From Candidatus Hodarchaeota archaeon (lineage in GTDB: Archaea > Asgardarchaeota > Heimdallarchaeia > Hodarchaeales > Hodarchaeaceae), in contig JAEOSR010000146.1 of the NCBI GenBank assembly GCA_016840285.1, positions 1-64,000 of the forward strand: a stretch of 64,000 nucleotides of DNA. The letters run 5' to 3'. The notes below the pieces were generated by a model. That model searched no databases. It was not told the origin of the DNA and saw only the letters and a program-made list of their open reading frames with translations. The translations under genes and the position numbers were made by a program. This document shows positions 17,286 to 26,886 of this stretch, piece after piece; positions within the stretch are counted from its first letter, which is position 1, and the number at the start of each line of letters is the position of its first letter.

Positions 17286-18761
17286 TTGAAGTATAAATTG
17301 CTGAGAACGAAATTCTTATTGCCTCTTTCCGATAAAATGGGACGAGAAACTCGAATTGATGACGGATTCATTCTCATTGAAGGGGATTATATCAAAGAGG
17401 TGGGAGAATTTGATGAACAGAGAATACAAGAAATTCTAGACACTTATGGCTCAAAACTTGAGGTTCTTGGGGCGCCAGCCCACAAAACAAAACAAGCTCT
17501 GGTTCCTCAAATAAACGGGGTTGCACTCCCAGGTTTTGTTAAAGCACATGGCCATGATCATGAATCCCCTATTATCGGAATTGCAAAGGATGTTCCCCTA
17601 ACAACTTGGTTAGATTCAGCGGTGAATCTCTACACAGGTTTCTTACATACTGAGGAAGATAATCTAACTGAACATTTTGGTAGATCACCTTATCTAATTA
17701 CATACCTTAAAGCACGAATAGATGACCTGCAGCATGGAATAACGACTGCTCTGGTTCATCATTGTAATTTTAATAAGTATCATGTAGACGAACTAGTCGA
17801 AGCAAACCAGACCGCTGGAACAAAAATTATGATTGCTGTTGGATCTCAAGATCGGCACTATGACTCAAGAATATTGGATAAACCAACCATGGTTGCAGTA
17901 GAAAGGCTTGATGCGTTATATGAGAAGTATAGGGGTGAATCAAATATCAAAATTATTCCAGGACCAGATCAATTCTTTTCAAATGGACCAGAGCTTCTAA
18001 AAGCGTTAAAAGAATGGGCTAAAGAGCATAATACTTTGATTCACATTCATTCAAGTGAGGAGCCAGCCACAACTAGGTGGTTCACAGAGGAATATGGGAT
18101 GACTCCAATAGAATATGGTCATTCCATTAATTTTCTTGATAAAAAAACATTCGTTGGGCATCAGGTTCATAATACGGAAAATGATCTTCAAATTCTAACT
18201 CAAACTGAAACAAAGGTCGTACATAATCCCCTAGCGAACACTATCCTCGGTTCAGGTATACCTCCCCTTCAAGAGTTTAAGAAAAGAGGAATTATGTTCG
18301 CAATTTCAACTGATGGATCTGGAAGTGCCGATAATCAGAATATAATAAACGCTGCTCGTGTAGCAGCCCAATATCAAAAAGCTCTTCATCAAGATGCGAC
18401 TTTAATGACCGCCCAAGATGTCCTTGAGCGAATAACCATCATTCCTGCTCAAATCTTAGGATTTAATACAGGTTCATTAGAAACAGGAAAACTAGCAGAT
18501 GTGGTAATTGTTGACTTAAGCGTTCCCAATTTAACCCCAACACGCTTAGATACCGTAGTAGAGAATTTAATTTGGGCTGCCAATGGAAATGAGATTCGAT
18601 ATGTGATTTCCAATGGAAGTCTTCTAATTAATGATTACCAGTTTGTTAATTTAAACGTTCAAGACATCCTTAGGCAAATCCAAGAATTATCCGAAATGTT
18701 TTATGAATATAAAAGCCGTACGAAACCCGAAAAAGCAACTGGAATACGTGAGAGTACTTGA
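17286..18761 (+). CDS. TRZ/ATZ-family amidohydrolase (SsnA / guanine deaminase-like)
   Basis: About 490 residues. Metal ligands of the mononuclear subgroup are present: HGHDHESP after ALPGFVKA, then HIHSSEEP, FVGHQVH and STDGSGSAD. A C-terminal beta domain (GSLETGKLADVVIVDL) closes the composite sandwich. SsnA, guanine deaminase and atrazine chlorohydrolase belong here, all deaminating or hydrolysing ring substituents. A TTG at 17286 preceded by GGAG fits the family N-terminus (MKYKLLRTKFLLPLS); an ATG at 17226 is the alternative. An insertion between residues ~50 and 75 is longer than usual. With the divergent hydantoinase it probably acts on purine-derived rings. Confidence 0.85.
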   Translation: MKYKLLRTKFLLPLSDKMGRETRIDDGFILIEGDYIKEVGEFDEQRIQEILDTYGSKLEVLGAPAHKTKQALVPQINGVALPGFVKAHGHDHESPIIGIAKDVPLTTWLDSAVNLYTGFLHTEEDNLTEHFGRSPYLITYLKARIDDLQHGITTALVHHCNFNKYHVDELVEANQTAGTKIMIAVGSQDRHYDSRILDKPTMVAVERLDALYEKYRGESNIKIIPGPDQFFSNGPELLKALKEWAKEHNTLIHIHSSEEPATTRWFTEEYGMTPIEYGHSINFLDKKTFVGHQVHNTENDLQILTQTETKVVHNPLANTILGSGIPPLQEFKKRGIMFAISTDGSGSADNQNIINAARVAAQYQKALHQDATLMTAQDVLERITIIPAQILGFNTGSLETGKLADVVIVDLSVPNLTPTRLDTVVENLIWAANGNEIRYVISNGSLLINDYQFVNLNVQDILRQIQELSEMFYEYKSRTKPEKATGIREST

Positions 18762-18983
18762 ATAATGTAGTAGCTTTCTGATGAATAATGTATCTACTTT
18801 TCTACTTTTATTCAACGATAAAAATGTCATTTCGGAGAGAGTTTAGCGTTTTATTAGTATCAAAGCAATTCTTAGATTTATGAAGCAACAAACACAATTC
18901 ATGAATCTGAAGGTTTTTAAGAGAGAAAACTCTATCTAGAGGGAATATCTCAGATATGGAACTATGAATATCGAGGACTAGAG

Positions 18984-21491
18984 ATGGGAAAAATTCGAGT
19001 AATTCCATATTCAATTCTTCTTCTTCTAACCATATTAGTAGTATATGTTAATGCTAGTTGTTATCCTCTGTATAGTAAACAAGAGACGGGCTCTTCGTAT
19101 GATTATATAGAATTACTTGATGCAGTTTTTCAATTTACTCCTCAAGAATTAGAGCTCCTCGAACAAAATAAGTTTATTGTCCTTAATCGCATGGCTCAAG
19201 ACGATCTCCAAGATGTTTACAAATTTTATTGGAAATATGATCTGCCTGTGTTTATAACCACAGATACTATTTTACAGACGTGGCATCTCTTTTTTGATAA
19301 ATCATTAGAAAAAATAGAAGAGTATATCTATTACCCCATTCTTAAATCATTAACACAAGAAATGGTTATTAAGGCTAAAAAATTACCTTATAGTACCAAT
19401 CCAGCTGTGAGGAGAGCCTTAATCTATTGTAGCGTTGCTGCAAAGCTTCTTGATTCTAGCTTTACTCCATTTCTACAACTCGATGATTATGCTGATATTC
19501 AGCTCTATAATGCTATAATGGATGAAATCACCATAGAAGAGGCGATATCGACCCTTATAAGTAATGATACTAGGAGATTTATTGATGATTTTACACAGTA
19601 TAAACCACGTGGTCACTATATTCACAGTGAAGCCCTACAACAATATTTTAGGGCATACAAGTGGCTATCTCGAATTCCTTTTTTCTTTGATAATTATGCA
19701 GGTAAGAATCTATTAAATACAGAACCAACGGAGATGATTGAAAGCGCTGTCTACCTAATCTGGATTATTAAGTATGTTCAAGCGTCGATTGACGAAGTTG
19801 AATCGCTATCTATCAATGGAGAGGAAATGATTCAATACTATCGCGAATTTCTGGAAGTAATAATAGGCAAAACACATACAGTCCATTACGACCATCTCAA
19901 GTCAATTTGTGAGCAGATTAATTCATCAACGAATTGGAACCCCCAAGATTTTACACAAGCAGATTATCAAGCAATCCAGAGCCAAATACTTGAAGATTCG
20001 TCAATCCCTACTCCCCAATCCCCCTTCTTTATCGATGCCTATTCTGCATCTTTAATCTCACCTAAAGCTTTTGTTATATTTGGAGAGGCACTTTCTCTTG
20101 ATACTTATGCGTTGGAACACTTAGTATATCCTTATGCTGGTAATAGGTATTTACCAAAGGGACTTGATTTACCTGCTGTATGTCTTAAGTCTACACGAGC
20201 ATTTAAACATTTGGAAGATGAATTAAATTCCAATCCAGCGTATAATGAAATGTTACAAAAAATGAAAGCGGAAATCAAGGAAAAATCTCCCGAAGAAAAA
20301 CAATCAGTGTATTGGAAATGGGTAGAATCATTAGGGAATCTGGTTAAAGAGACTCCTGAAACAACAATCCAAAATCCCCTCCTACCTGACTGTATGAAGA
20401 CGGAAGCGTGGTTAGATGAGAAATTAACAACCGTAATGGGCTCCTGGGCCCAATTAAAACATGACACTATTCTGTATGCGAAACAAGGATATACAACTGT
20501 TTGTTCAACTCCATATGGTTATGTTGAGCCTTATCCTAAATTTTATCATGATCTAACTAAAGTCCTATCTAAATATAAAATCCTGTTCACTAGTATTAAC
20601 AATCTCGGATTTGAAGCCGAGTCATCAGGTTTCTGGTGGTATGGAATCTTTTTTGGAGTATTTGAGGACTTTGAGAGTATTTGTAATCAACTTGAAGCTA
20701 TCAGCATCAAAGAGTTAGACAATATGGATCTATCAGCCGAAGATAAAGACTTTATAAAATCAGTTTATTATGAAACAGAGTGTGGATCTGGGGGACCATT
20801 GATTGAAGGTTGGTTGGGGGAAATTTTTAAGAAAATCATTGATTCTACCGCGTTTGCACCATTTCCTCAGTCAAGATCCTCCTTGATTGCTGATATCCAT
20901 ACAGATCTAAACACTGGTAACGTATTACACATCGCTACAGGATTATTAGAACATATAGTAGCAATTTTACCAGGATGGGACAACGATGATGCTATTGCTG
21001 TTGGTCCAGTCTTTTCATATTATGAATTTCCAGTAGCATCCTACAAACGTTTGACTGACACCGATTGGAGAGGAATCATTTATTCACACATAAATGATGG
21101 TTTAGATGGGATAATAGATAATAATTATTCCTTTGTAACACGAGGATTCTGGGCTGAGAGTTATATGCTATCAAAAGATATCCCAATAACATTGTTAACA
21201 AATGAACAGGTAGAATATGAAGTTCCAAACTGGGTAATTGGTAATGAACCTGAATTAGAACACTCCCTCGGTCAATTCTGGTACGAAGTAAATTATAACG
21301 CCACAATAAAACCAAATACTCATAGAATAAATCCATGGTCAAGCGTACGAACAACATTAGATTCTCGAAGAACATCGTCTGAGATTGCCGTGGGATATCG
21401 TTCAATTACATTACTTGTTTTGGAGGTGTATATAACTATCTCCGTTTTTGGGTTGATTCGTATTAATCGAAGAAAAAAAAGAAAAAAGTAA
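18984..21491 (+). CDS. secreted, membrane-anchored DUF3160 protein
   Basis: 835 residues. Residues 1-25 form a signal peptide (basic MGKIR, then a leucine/valine core). The body matches DUF3160 with the landmark VFITTDTILQTWHLFFDKSL and later SSGFWWYGIFFGVFEDFE. A hydrophobic segment near 803-825 followed by the basic RINRRKKRKK tail anchors it with the bulk outside the cell. The function of DUF3160 is unknown. The gene stands alone with ~220 bp of non-coding DNA upstream. Confidence 0.85.
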   Translation: MGKIRVIPYSILLLLTILVVYVNASCYPLYSKQETGSSYDYIELLDAVFQFTPQELELLEQNKFIVLNRMAQDDLQDVYKFYWKYDLPVFITTDTILQTWHLFFDKSLEKIEEYIYYPILKSLTQEMVIKAKKLPYSTNPAVRRALIYCSVAAKLLDSSFTPFLQLDDYADIQLYNAIMDEITIEEAISTLISNDTRRFIDDFTQYKPRGHYIHSEALQQYFRAYKWLSRIPFFFDNYAGKNLLNTEPTEMIESAVYLIWIIKYVQASIDEVESLSINGEEMIQYYREFLEVIIGKTHTVHYDHLKSICEQINSSTNWNPQDFTQADYQAIQSQILEDSSIPTPQSPFFIDAYSASLISPKAFVIFGEALSLDTYALEHLVYPYAGNRYLPKGLDLPAVCLKSTRAFKHLEDELNSNPAYNEMLQKMKAEIKEKSPEEKQSVYWKWVESLGNLVKETPETTIQNPLLPDCMKTEAWLDEKLTTVMGSWAQLKHDTILYAKQGYTTVCSTPYGYVEPYPKFYHDLTKVLSKYKILFTSINNLGFEAESSGFWWYGIFFGVFEDFESICNQLEAISIKELDNMDLSAEDKDFIKSVYYETECGSGGPLIEGWLGEIFKKIIDSTAFAPFPQSRSSLIADIHTDLNTGNVLHIATGLLEHIVAILPGWDNDDAIAVGPVFSYYEFPVASYKRLTDTDWRGIIYSHINDGLDGIIDNNYSFVTRGFWAESYMLSKDIPITLLTNEQVEYEVPNWVIGNEPELEHSLGQFWYEVNYNATIKPNTHRINPWSSVRTTLDSRRTSSEIAVGYRSITLLVLEVYITISVFGLIRINRRKKRKK

Positions 21492-21643
21492 AGACTTCAG
21501 CCAGATTAAATATCTTGATAGAATGATGTGAACGAAAGATATAGTTCGTGTGAACGTTCGTGTTTTATGGATGTAATATAAGTACGTTTTGAGTACATGA
21601 AAAAATGTAGATTTTCAAATAAAAATTAACTTCTTGATTCCAA

Positions 21644-22780
21644 TTATATTTTTAATCCCAATTTAATCTTAATCCCCGTTTTGAGTGCTTTTACAGGTCC
21701 TAATTTCTTAATCAGAATTTTTTTGTAAAGACTATGCTGAGTTTTGGGTGGAACGGTGATTTTATTCTTGTTCTCTAGCATGATCGCTTCATTCGGGCAT
21801 TTAGTAACACAAAGTCCACAACCTATGCAACGTTTCAAATCTACATAGGTTTTTCCCTCCTTTGTAACCAGTGCTTCCATTTGGCAACGTTTTTGGCAGC
21901 TTTCACAGCCATTACATTTACTTGGGTCAATTTTTGCATAATAGTTTGATGAGAAAAGTTCTGATGGCTTGGAATACGTCTTTGCCATGGTCAGTACCCC
22001 GCAACAATCTCCACAGCAGCAACAGATGAAATTGGGATCTTGTGTGTTCCCAGGTTGGATCACTAAACCAGCCTCTTCTGCTTGGTCTAATATTCGCAAA
22101 ACCTCTTCTTTTAATACTGGCCTACTAATCTTGGATCTCCTAAAATAAGAAGTAGGATTGGGAAAGAGAATGCACGTCTCACGAATCCCTGTGACTTGAC
22201 AGCTCTGTTCTATAAGATCCTTCCCCTGTTTACAGATGCAATTCATGACACCAAATTCCCCCTCAGTACGTCGAATTATTGCTCGAATATCATCGTAAAT
22301 TGCAATTGGATGATTAGATGGAATACTTTTGTCAACTGGTATGGGTCGTAATTGAGGTATCTTGGTTTTGTAAAATTCGTTATTAAATCCTGCGTGAAGA
22401 TATTCTTCGCAATCTTGGAAAAATTCTTTCGACATATGATCCACTTGGTACTCAAACATACCTATGGCAAATTGAAGATAGCTATAAGATTTCTTACCAT
22501 TTTTCGTCTTAGATGCTATAGCTCCTTTTCTGGCTAATCTTTCTAAAGATTTTTCCACTTCCTTAACAGAAATAGTTGGATTGGTTTTTTGGATACGTTT
22601 ATAGATTTTATCAATAGGTTCGTGAATTATATTAAGATGTAAAGCAATTTGGGCTTCCTCTGGTGTGAATAATTGCTTTAAAATACGAAGTTCGACACCA
22701 GATTCTGTTACTGGAAAACCAATAGGCATCTTGTCTATTTGCTCCCGTAATTTAGTGTAAATATCATCTCTGACTGTCAT
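21644..22780 (-). CDS. winged-helix / 4Fe-4S ferredoxin-domain protein
   Basis: 378 residues. The N-terminal ~110 residues resemble a winged-helix segment (FTPEEAQIALHL, then SVKEVEKSLERLARKGAI). The middle has scattered cysteines (MNCICKQGK, GIRETCILF) and an unusual FICCCCGDCCGVL. The C-terminus holds two 4Fe-4S motifs, CNGCESCQKRCQMEA and CIGCGLCVTKCPNEA. Proteins of this architecture are common in strict anaerobes; their role is not established. It could be a redox-sensing regulator or an electron carrier. No operon partner is seen. Confidence 0.8.
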   Translation of the reverse strand: MTVRDDIYTKLREQIDKMPIGFPVTESGVELRILKQLFTPEEAQIALHLNIIHEPIDKIYKRIQKTNPTISVKEVEKSLERLARKGAIASKTKNGKKSYSYLQFAIGMFEYQVDHMSKEFFQDCEEYLHAGFNNEFYKTKIPQLRPIPVDKSIPSNHPIAIYDDIRAIIRRTEGEFGVMNCICKQGKDLIEQSCQVTGIRETCILFPNPTSYFRRSKISRPVLKEEVLRILDQAEEAGLVIQPGNTQDPNFICCCCGDCCGVLTMAKTYSKPSELFSSNYYAKIDPSKCNGCESCQKRCQMEALVTKEGKTYVDLKRCIGCGLCVTKCPNEAIMLENKNKITVPPKTQHSLYKKILIKKLGPVKALKTGIKIKLGLKI

Positions 22781-22825
22781 CAGACTTCGTCCAGTAAAAT
22801 TTCATGTATAAAAGAGGTTTTTCCT

Positions 22826-23362
22826 TTACCTAAAAGTTGAATGAACAATTTCTGTTGTAGATTTCAGAATGACACCCAGATTTGTTAATTCACTATGCCA
22901 TTTTTCAATGATCTCTGTAGCAGGTTTGCTAAAAGTACTATGAGCATCGGTGACCAAGCTTACCTCATAACCTAATTCCTTACCTCCAATACAAGTTGCC
23001 CCGACACAATTATCCGTAAGTGTTCCTACTATAATCAATTGCGTTATATTTCTCGCATCAAGTTCCTGCTTAAAATTCGTTTTTTTGAATGTGTTTGGAT
23101 GACGTTTATGAATAAGAAGGTCACTATCCTCTTTCTGTAATCGGGGGTGAAGTTGCCATTCATCTGACCCTTCTACTAGTGTACTCTTGTTTGCATGTTG
23201 AATGTAAATCACAGGAATATTGATAGAACGGGAGTATGTTTCCAAACTATTGATATTTTCTAATAATTTTTGGTCATTATATATTGGAGTATCTCGTTGA
23301 AAAAGCCCTATCTGAACATCAATAACTATCAATGCTGTGTTATTCATGGTGTTGGTGTTCAT
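22826..23362 (-). CDS. isochorismatase-family cysteine hydrolase
   Basis: 178 residues. The triad of the family is visible: aspartate in ALIVIDVQIGLF, lysine in LLIHKRHPNTF and cysteine in TLTDNCVGATC, after the cis-peptide element IIVGTLTDNCV. Members include nicotinamidase, N-carbamoylsarcosine amidase and ureidoacrylate hydrolase. With amidohydrolases nearby, a carbamoyl-amine hydrolase is attractive, but nicotinamidase-like activity is equally compatible. Confidence 0.85.
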   Translation of the reverse strand: MNTNTMNNTALIVIDVQIGLFQRDTPIYNDQKLLENINSLETYSRSINIPVIYIQHANKSTLVEGSDEWQLHPRLQKEDSDLLIHKRHPNTFKKTNFKQELDARNITQLIIVGTLTDNCVGATCIGGKELGYEVSLVTDAHSTFSKPATEIIEKWHSELTNLGVILKSTTEIVHSTFR

Positions 23363-23629
23363 TCGTTGAAACTTAAGAGGATTATGAAATTAACATTCAC
23401 AGCAATTAATGAGTACTTCGATTATCGGACTTTCATTCTACCATAAATACTGAGAACGACCCCTATCTAACCTATATTTGTACTTACTACACATACTACT
23501 CCTAAGAATGGTCCATAATCCCATTAAGGGATCAATGATCAGTAGAAATACAAATGGAAAAATTAATAAGATTTAAATTTAAAATGGACACCCAATGCAA
23601 TTTCTATTGGTGTGTTGGGTGACAATAAA

Positions 23630-24703
23630 TTGAGTAAAATTAAGATTTTTATTCAAGTTTCAGTACTTTTTCTCTTTCTAGTTACTTCTATCAATGATGT
23701 AGGTGCTGAAGGAGTAGAAATCCCTATTATTCTTGTTCATAACGGTTCAGGAGCATTCCACAGAACAGATAATCTTACTGACTTGGCGGAAGATTGGGAC
23801 TATGAAGTCATTGAAGTAAAGAATGTTAACAACTCCATTCTGAAGAATGCAGACATTCTAATCCTGAATGCTAATGATCTCCTTTATGATAATGAATCAG
23901 ATTGGATCATAAAATGGTGGGAAGATGGATACTCCAAAACAGTGTGGGTCGCTGGTGATAGTGATTATGGAAGCTATTTCCTCCCTACTAAGTTGAACAC
24001 ACTTATCGTAGAATTGGGTGGCCATATGATTCTACAAGATGATGCCATAAGTGACTTTGAGAGTAACGACGGAGCATCATATCGTGTTTTATCAAATGTA
24101 ACCAATCCAGACTACGATAACAATATAATTAAGGGTGTAAATCTAGTTGTTAATCACGGTCCCTGTCCAGTTGCCCCCTATGATGGTGAAGTCAACGGAA
24201 AAGGGGATTTCGTGACTTGGGATTCCTTAGAAAATGCTGACTGGATCTTAAACTCTTCCCCTGCCGCACAAATTCTAGATCAGGACTTCGACGACGATGA
24301 TATATGGGAAGGTTATCCACCACTAGCAAATGGCTCCTTTACGACTCTTGGTGTTGAGTGGGGCCTAGGATCCGAAGGACTGTCCAATCTAATTGTTTCA
24401 GGTGAGGCAATCTTCTCTGATGGCCAATCAATGTTTGCAGATAAATCTGAGAACGAGAAAATTGACATTCAAAACATAGAATTTGTTCGAAACCTTTTAA
24501 AGTGGGGAACTCCAGAAATAGAAGAAGTACTTCTTTCTACAGGAGTCACATCAACCGTCCGCACTAGTATACCAACTGTCAGTAGCAAGAGCACTTACAC
24601 AGTGACAAAAGAAATTAGAATCACACCTGGGTTTGATGTGCTTATGTCAATAATTACCTTAATTGGCCTTATCAGTACTATTGGATTGGTTACCAGAAAA
24701 TAG
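23630..24703 (+). CDS. secreted surface protein with PGF-type C-terminal anchor
   Basis: About 357 residues. A TTG at 23630 preceded by GGGTGA gives MSKIKIFIQVSVLFLFLVTS, a clean signal peptide; a GTG at 23612 is the alternative. The body is an extracellular acidic domain (IILVHNGSGAF near the start, NADILILNANDLLYDN). A serine/threonine-rich stretch (TSTVRTSIPTVSSKSTYTV) leads into TPGFDVLMSIITLIGL and VTRK: a PGF tripeptide, hydrophobic helix and basic tail, resembling archaeal PGF-CTERM sorting signals. Function unknown. Confidence 0.8.
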   Translation: MSKIKIFIQVSVLFLFLVTSINDVGAEGVEIPIILVHNGSGAFHRTDNLTDLAEDWDYEVIEVKNVNNSILKNADILILNANDLLYDNESDWIIKWWEDGYSKTVWVAGDSDYGSYFLPTKLNTLIVELGGHMILQDDAISDFESNDGASYRVLSNVTNPDYDNNIIKGVNLVVNHGPCPVAPYDGEVNGKGDFVTWDSLENADWILNSSPAAQILDQDFDDDDIWEGYPPLANGSFTTLGVEWGLGSEGLSNLIVSGEAIFSDGQSMFADKSENEKIDIQNIEFVRNLLKWGTPEIEEVLLSTGVTSTVRTSIPTVSSKSTYTVTKEIRITPGFDVLMSIITLIGLISTIGLVTRK

Positions 24704-24955
24704 TTAATAATGAAATTACTAATTGCTCCAATGATTCCTGGATCAGTCTAATATCCAACTCCTCCCCAAATCATCATTAGATCCGAAACAACGAGTATCC
24801 AGAAAGGTTTTGTGTTATCCCTCTTTCTCTTTCTTGACATTGTATGGCAGCTTCAAATATATGTTTGACGATATGAGAGCGATTTAAAGTTTGTGTGGAT
24901 AAGTATTTACTTTTCACCTTGTTGCTGTTATTTCCCTTAGTAGGATGAGGTTCTC

Positions 24956-26554
24956 TTGGAAATTGATGACCCTGAAGTGAAGTGTGACGTCTTAATTATT
25001 GGTACTGGGATCGCAGGCTTAGCTTTTGCTCTTAAAGTGGCTAGATTTGGGAAAGTAGTAATATTAACAAAAACCACCTTAGCTGATTGTGCAACAGCGT
25101 TAGCTCAGGCAGGCATAGCTTCAGTATTTCAAGCAGAGGATTCATTTGAAGCTCATTTACAAGATACTTTGACTGTGGGTGAAGGCCTTTGTCACCGTGA
25201 TATCGCTCAACAAATCATATCTGCTGCACCTGAACGTATTCAAGAGCTAGCATCATGGGGTGTTCAGTTTTCAAAAAGCGATAAGAGTGATTTTGACCTT
25301 GGATTAGAAGCTGGCCATTCATTCCGTCGAATTGTCCACGCCAAAGATATTACTGGAGCTGAGATTCATAGAGCGCTCTGTGTGGCAGTGAATCAAGAAT
25401 CCCAAGTGAAAATTTTTGAACAACACATTGCCATTAACCTAAAAATTCGTGCTGGACGGTGTTTAGGTGCCTATGTCTTGGATAAAACCCGAGATTTAGT
25501 TAAGAACATTTCTGCTAGAGTCACAATTCTTGCAACAGGTGGTCTAGGGAAAGCTTTTCTATTTACTAGTAATCCAGACGTTTCGAGCGGGGACGGAATT
25601 GCGATGGCCTATCGTGCTGGAGCCACAATCATGAATATGGAGTTTATACAATTTCATCCTACTCTCCTCTATCATCCTTATGCAAAATCTTTCTTGATTT
25701 CAGAAGCTCTCCGCGGTGAGGGTGCAAAGTTAATAGATGGTGACGGTAATCGCTTTATGGAAGCATATGATTCACGTCTTGAACTCGCACCAAGGGATTG
25801 TGTAGCTCGTGCAATCGACTCAGAATTAAAACGTACTGGTGTTAATCACCTTTTTTTGGACATTTCCTTTAAAGACTCGTCTTTTGTGAGAAACCGATTT
25901 CCTGGTATCTACAAGAAGTGTCTTTCCTTTGGTATAGATATCACTAAAGAACCCATTCCCATAGTACCCGCAGCTCATTATTCAATTGGGGGAATCAGGA
26001 CTACTATTTCTGGTTTGACTGACGTTCCTGGTCTTTTAGCGATTGGTGAGGTGAGTTGTACAGGATTTCATGGCGCTAATCGTTTAGCTTCAAATTCATT
26101 ATTAGAAGCTGCCGTTATGGCTCATTTTGCAGCTCAAGCATGCAGAGACATATTACAAAAGGACAGAACAATACTGTCTTTTTCACCTTGGCACGCAGGG
26201 GACGCTGTTGATAGTGATGAATCTGTAGTAGTCAGTCAAAACTGGATGGAGATTCGCTTAATGATGTGGAACTATGTGGGAATCGTTAGATCTGATAAAC
26301 GCCTATTAAGGGCTAAAAAGCGTATTCAATTGCTCCAAAACGAAATTAATCAGTATTATTGGGACTTTAAGATCACATCTGACCTAATAGAGCTCAGAAA
26401 CCTCGCGGATATTGCCCAGATGATTATTGATTGTGGATTTCACCGTAAAGAGAGCCGTGGCGTGCATTTTTCGGTTGATTACCCCCGTAAACGTCAAACA
26501 GTTAAAGATACCCTAATTAGAAAGTCAGTAATGAGTGATTTATTATCTAAATAA
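24956..26554 (+). CDS. nadB: L-aspartate oxidase
   Basis: 532-residue flavoprotein of the NadB/SdhA/FrdA family. The FAD site is CDVLIIGTGIAGLAFAL at the N-terminus. NadB-type features follow: HSFRRIVHAKDITGAEI, MEFIQFHPTLLYHP, AAHYSIGGIRTTISG, and GEVSCTGFHGANRLASNSLLEA. It oxidises aspartate to iminoaspartate for NAD synthesis, using fumarate as acceptor in anaerobes. The only in-frame start compatible with the upstream TAG is a TTG at 24956, preceded by AGGATGAGG. No nadA or nadC is adjacent. Confidence 0.85.
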   Translation: MEIDDPEVKCDVLIIGTGIAGLAFALKVARFGKVVILTKTTLADCATALAQAGIASVFQAEDSFEAHLQDTLTVGEGLCHRDIAQQIISAAPERIQELASWGVQFSKSDKSDFDLGLEAGHSFRRIVHAKDITGAEIHRALCVAVNQESQVKIFEQHIAINLKIRAGRCLGAYVLDKTRDLVKNISARVTILATGGLGKAFLFTSNPDVSSGDGIAMAYRAGATIMNMEFIQFHPTLLYHPYAKSFLISEALRGEGAKLIDGDGNRFMEAYDSRLELAPRDCVARAIDSELKRTGVNHLFLDISFKDSSFVRNRFPGIYKKCLSFGIDITKEPIPIVPAAHYSIGGIRTTISGLTDVPGLLAIGEVSCTGFHGANRLASNSLLEAAVMAHFAAQACRDILQKDRTILSFSPWHAGDAVDSDESVVVSQNWMEIRLMMWNYVGIVRSDKRLLRAKKRIQLLQNEINQYYWDFKITSDLIELRNLADIAQMIIDCGFHRKESRGVHFSVDYPRKRQTVKDTLIRKSVMSDLLSK

Positions 26555-26653
26555 CATACAAATACATCATACGGGGAAAAAACTAATGAATAAAATGAAA
26601 GAGAGATATGAATGAACCAAAAGTCATCTTAATTCGAGGAAATATCATTGTCA

Positions 26654-26818
26654 ATGCAAGAGCTACTCACAAAAGAAAATTACCCAGAGTTATCCGGGGA
26701 TTGGGATACACCATGCATGATTTGTGAACATTTAGAAAAATGTAACATTGGTCAAGAATTTAATCCTATAGGATGTCCTTGGCTCAATCATTATGTAATG
26801 CTTCAAATTAATGGGTAG
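26654..26818 (+). CDS. small four-cysteine protein
   Basis: 54 residues encoded between nadB and the radical-SAM gene. The core is CMICEHLEKCNIG followed ten residues later by GCPWLNHYV, a C-x2-C-x6-C-x10-C spacing typical of a small zinc or FeS site. CGAGGA at 26635-26640 serves either this ATG or an in-frame TTG at 26648. A 39-codon ORF in another frame (26609 onward) overlaps it but lacks any motif. Function unknown. Confidence 0.5.
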   Translation: MQELLTKENYPELSGDWDTPCMICEHLEKCNIGQEFNPIGCPWLNHYVMLQING

Positions 26819-26886
26819 TTCTTTCTACTGTTGAAGACGAATAATTTAGATAAGAAATTTATTTTATAGGATTTTTCCCCTCATTT

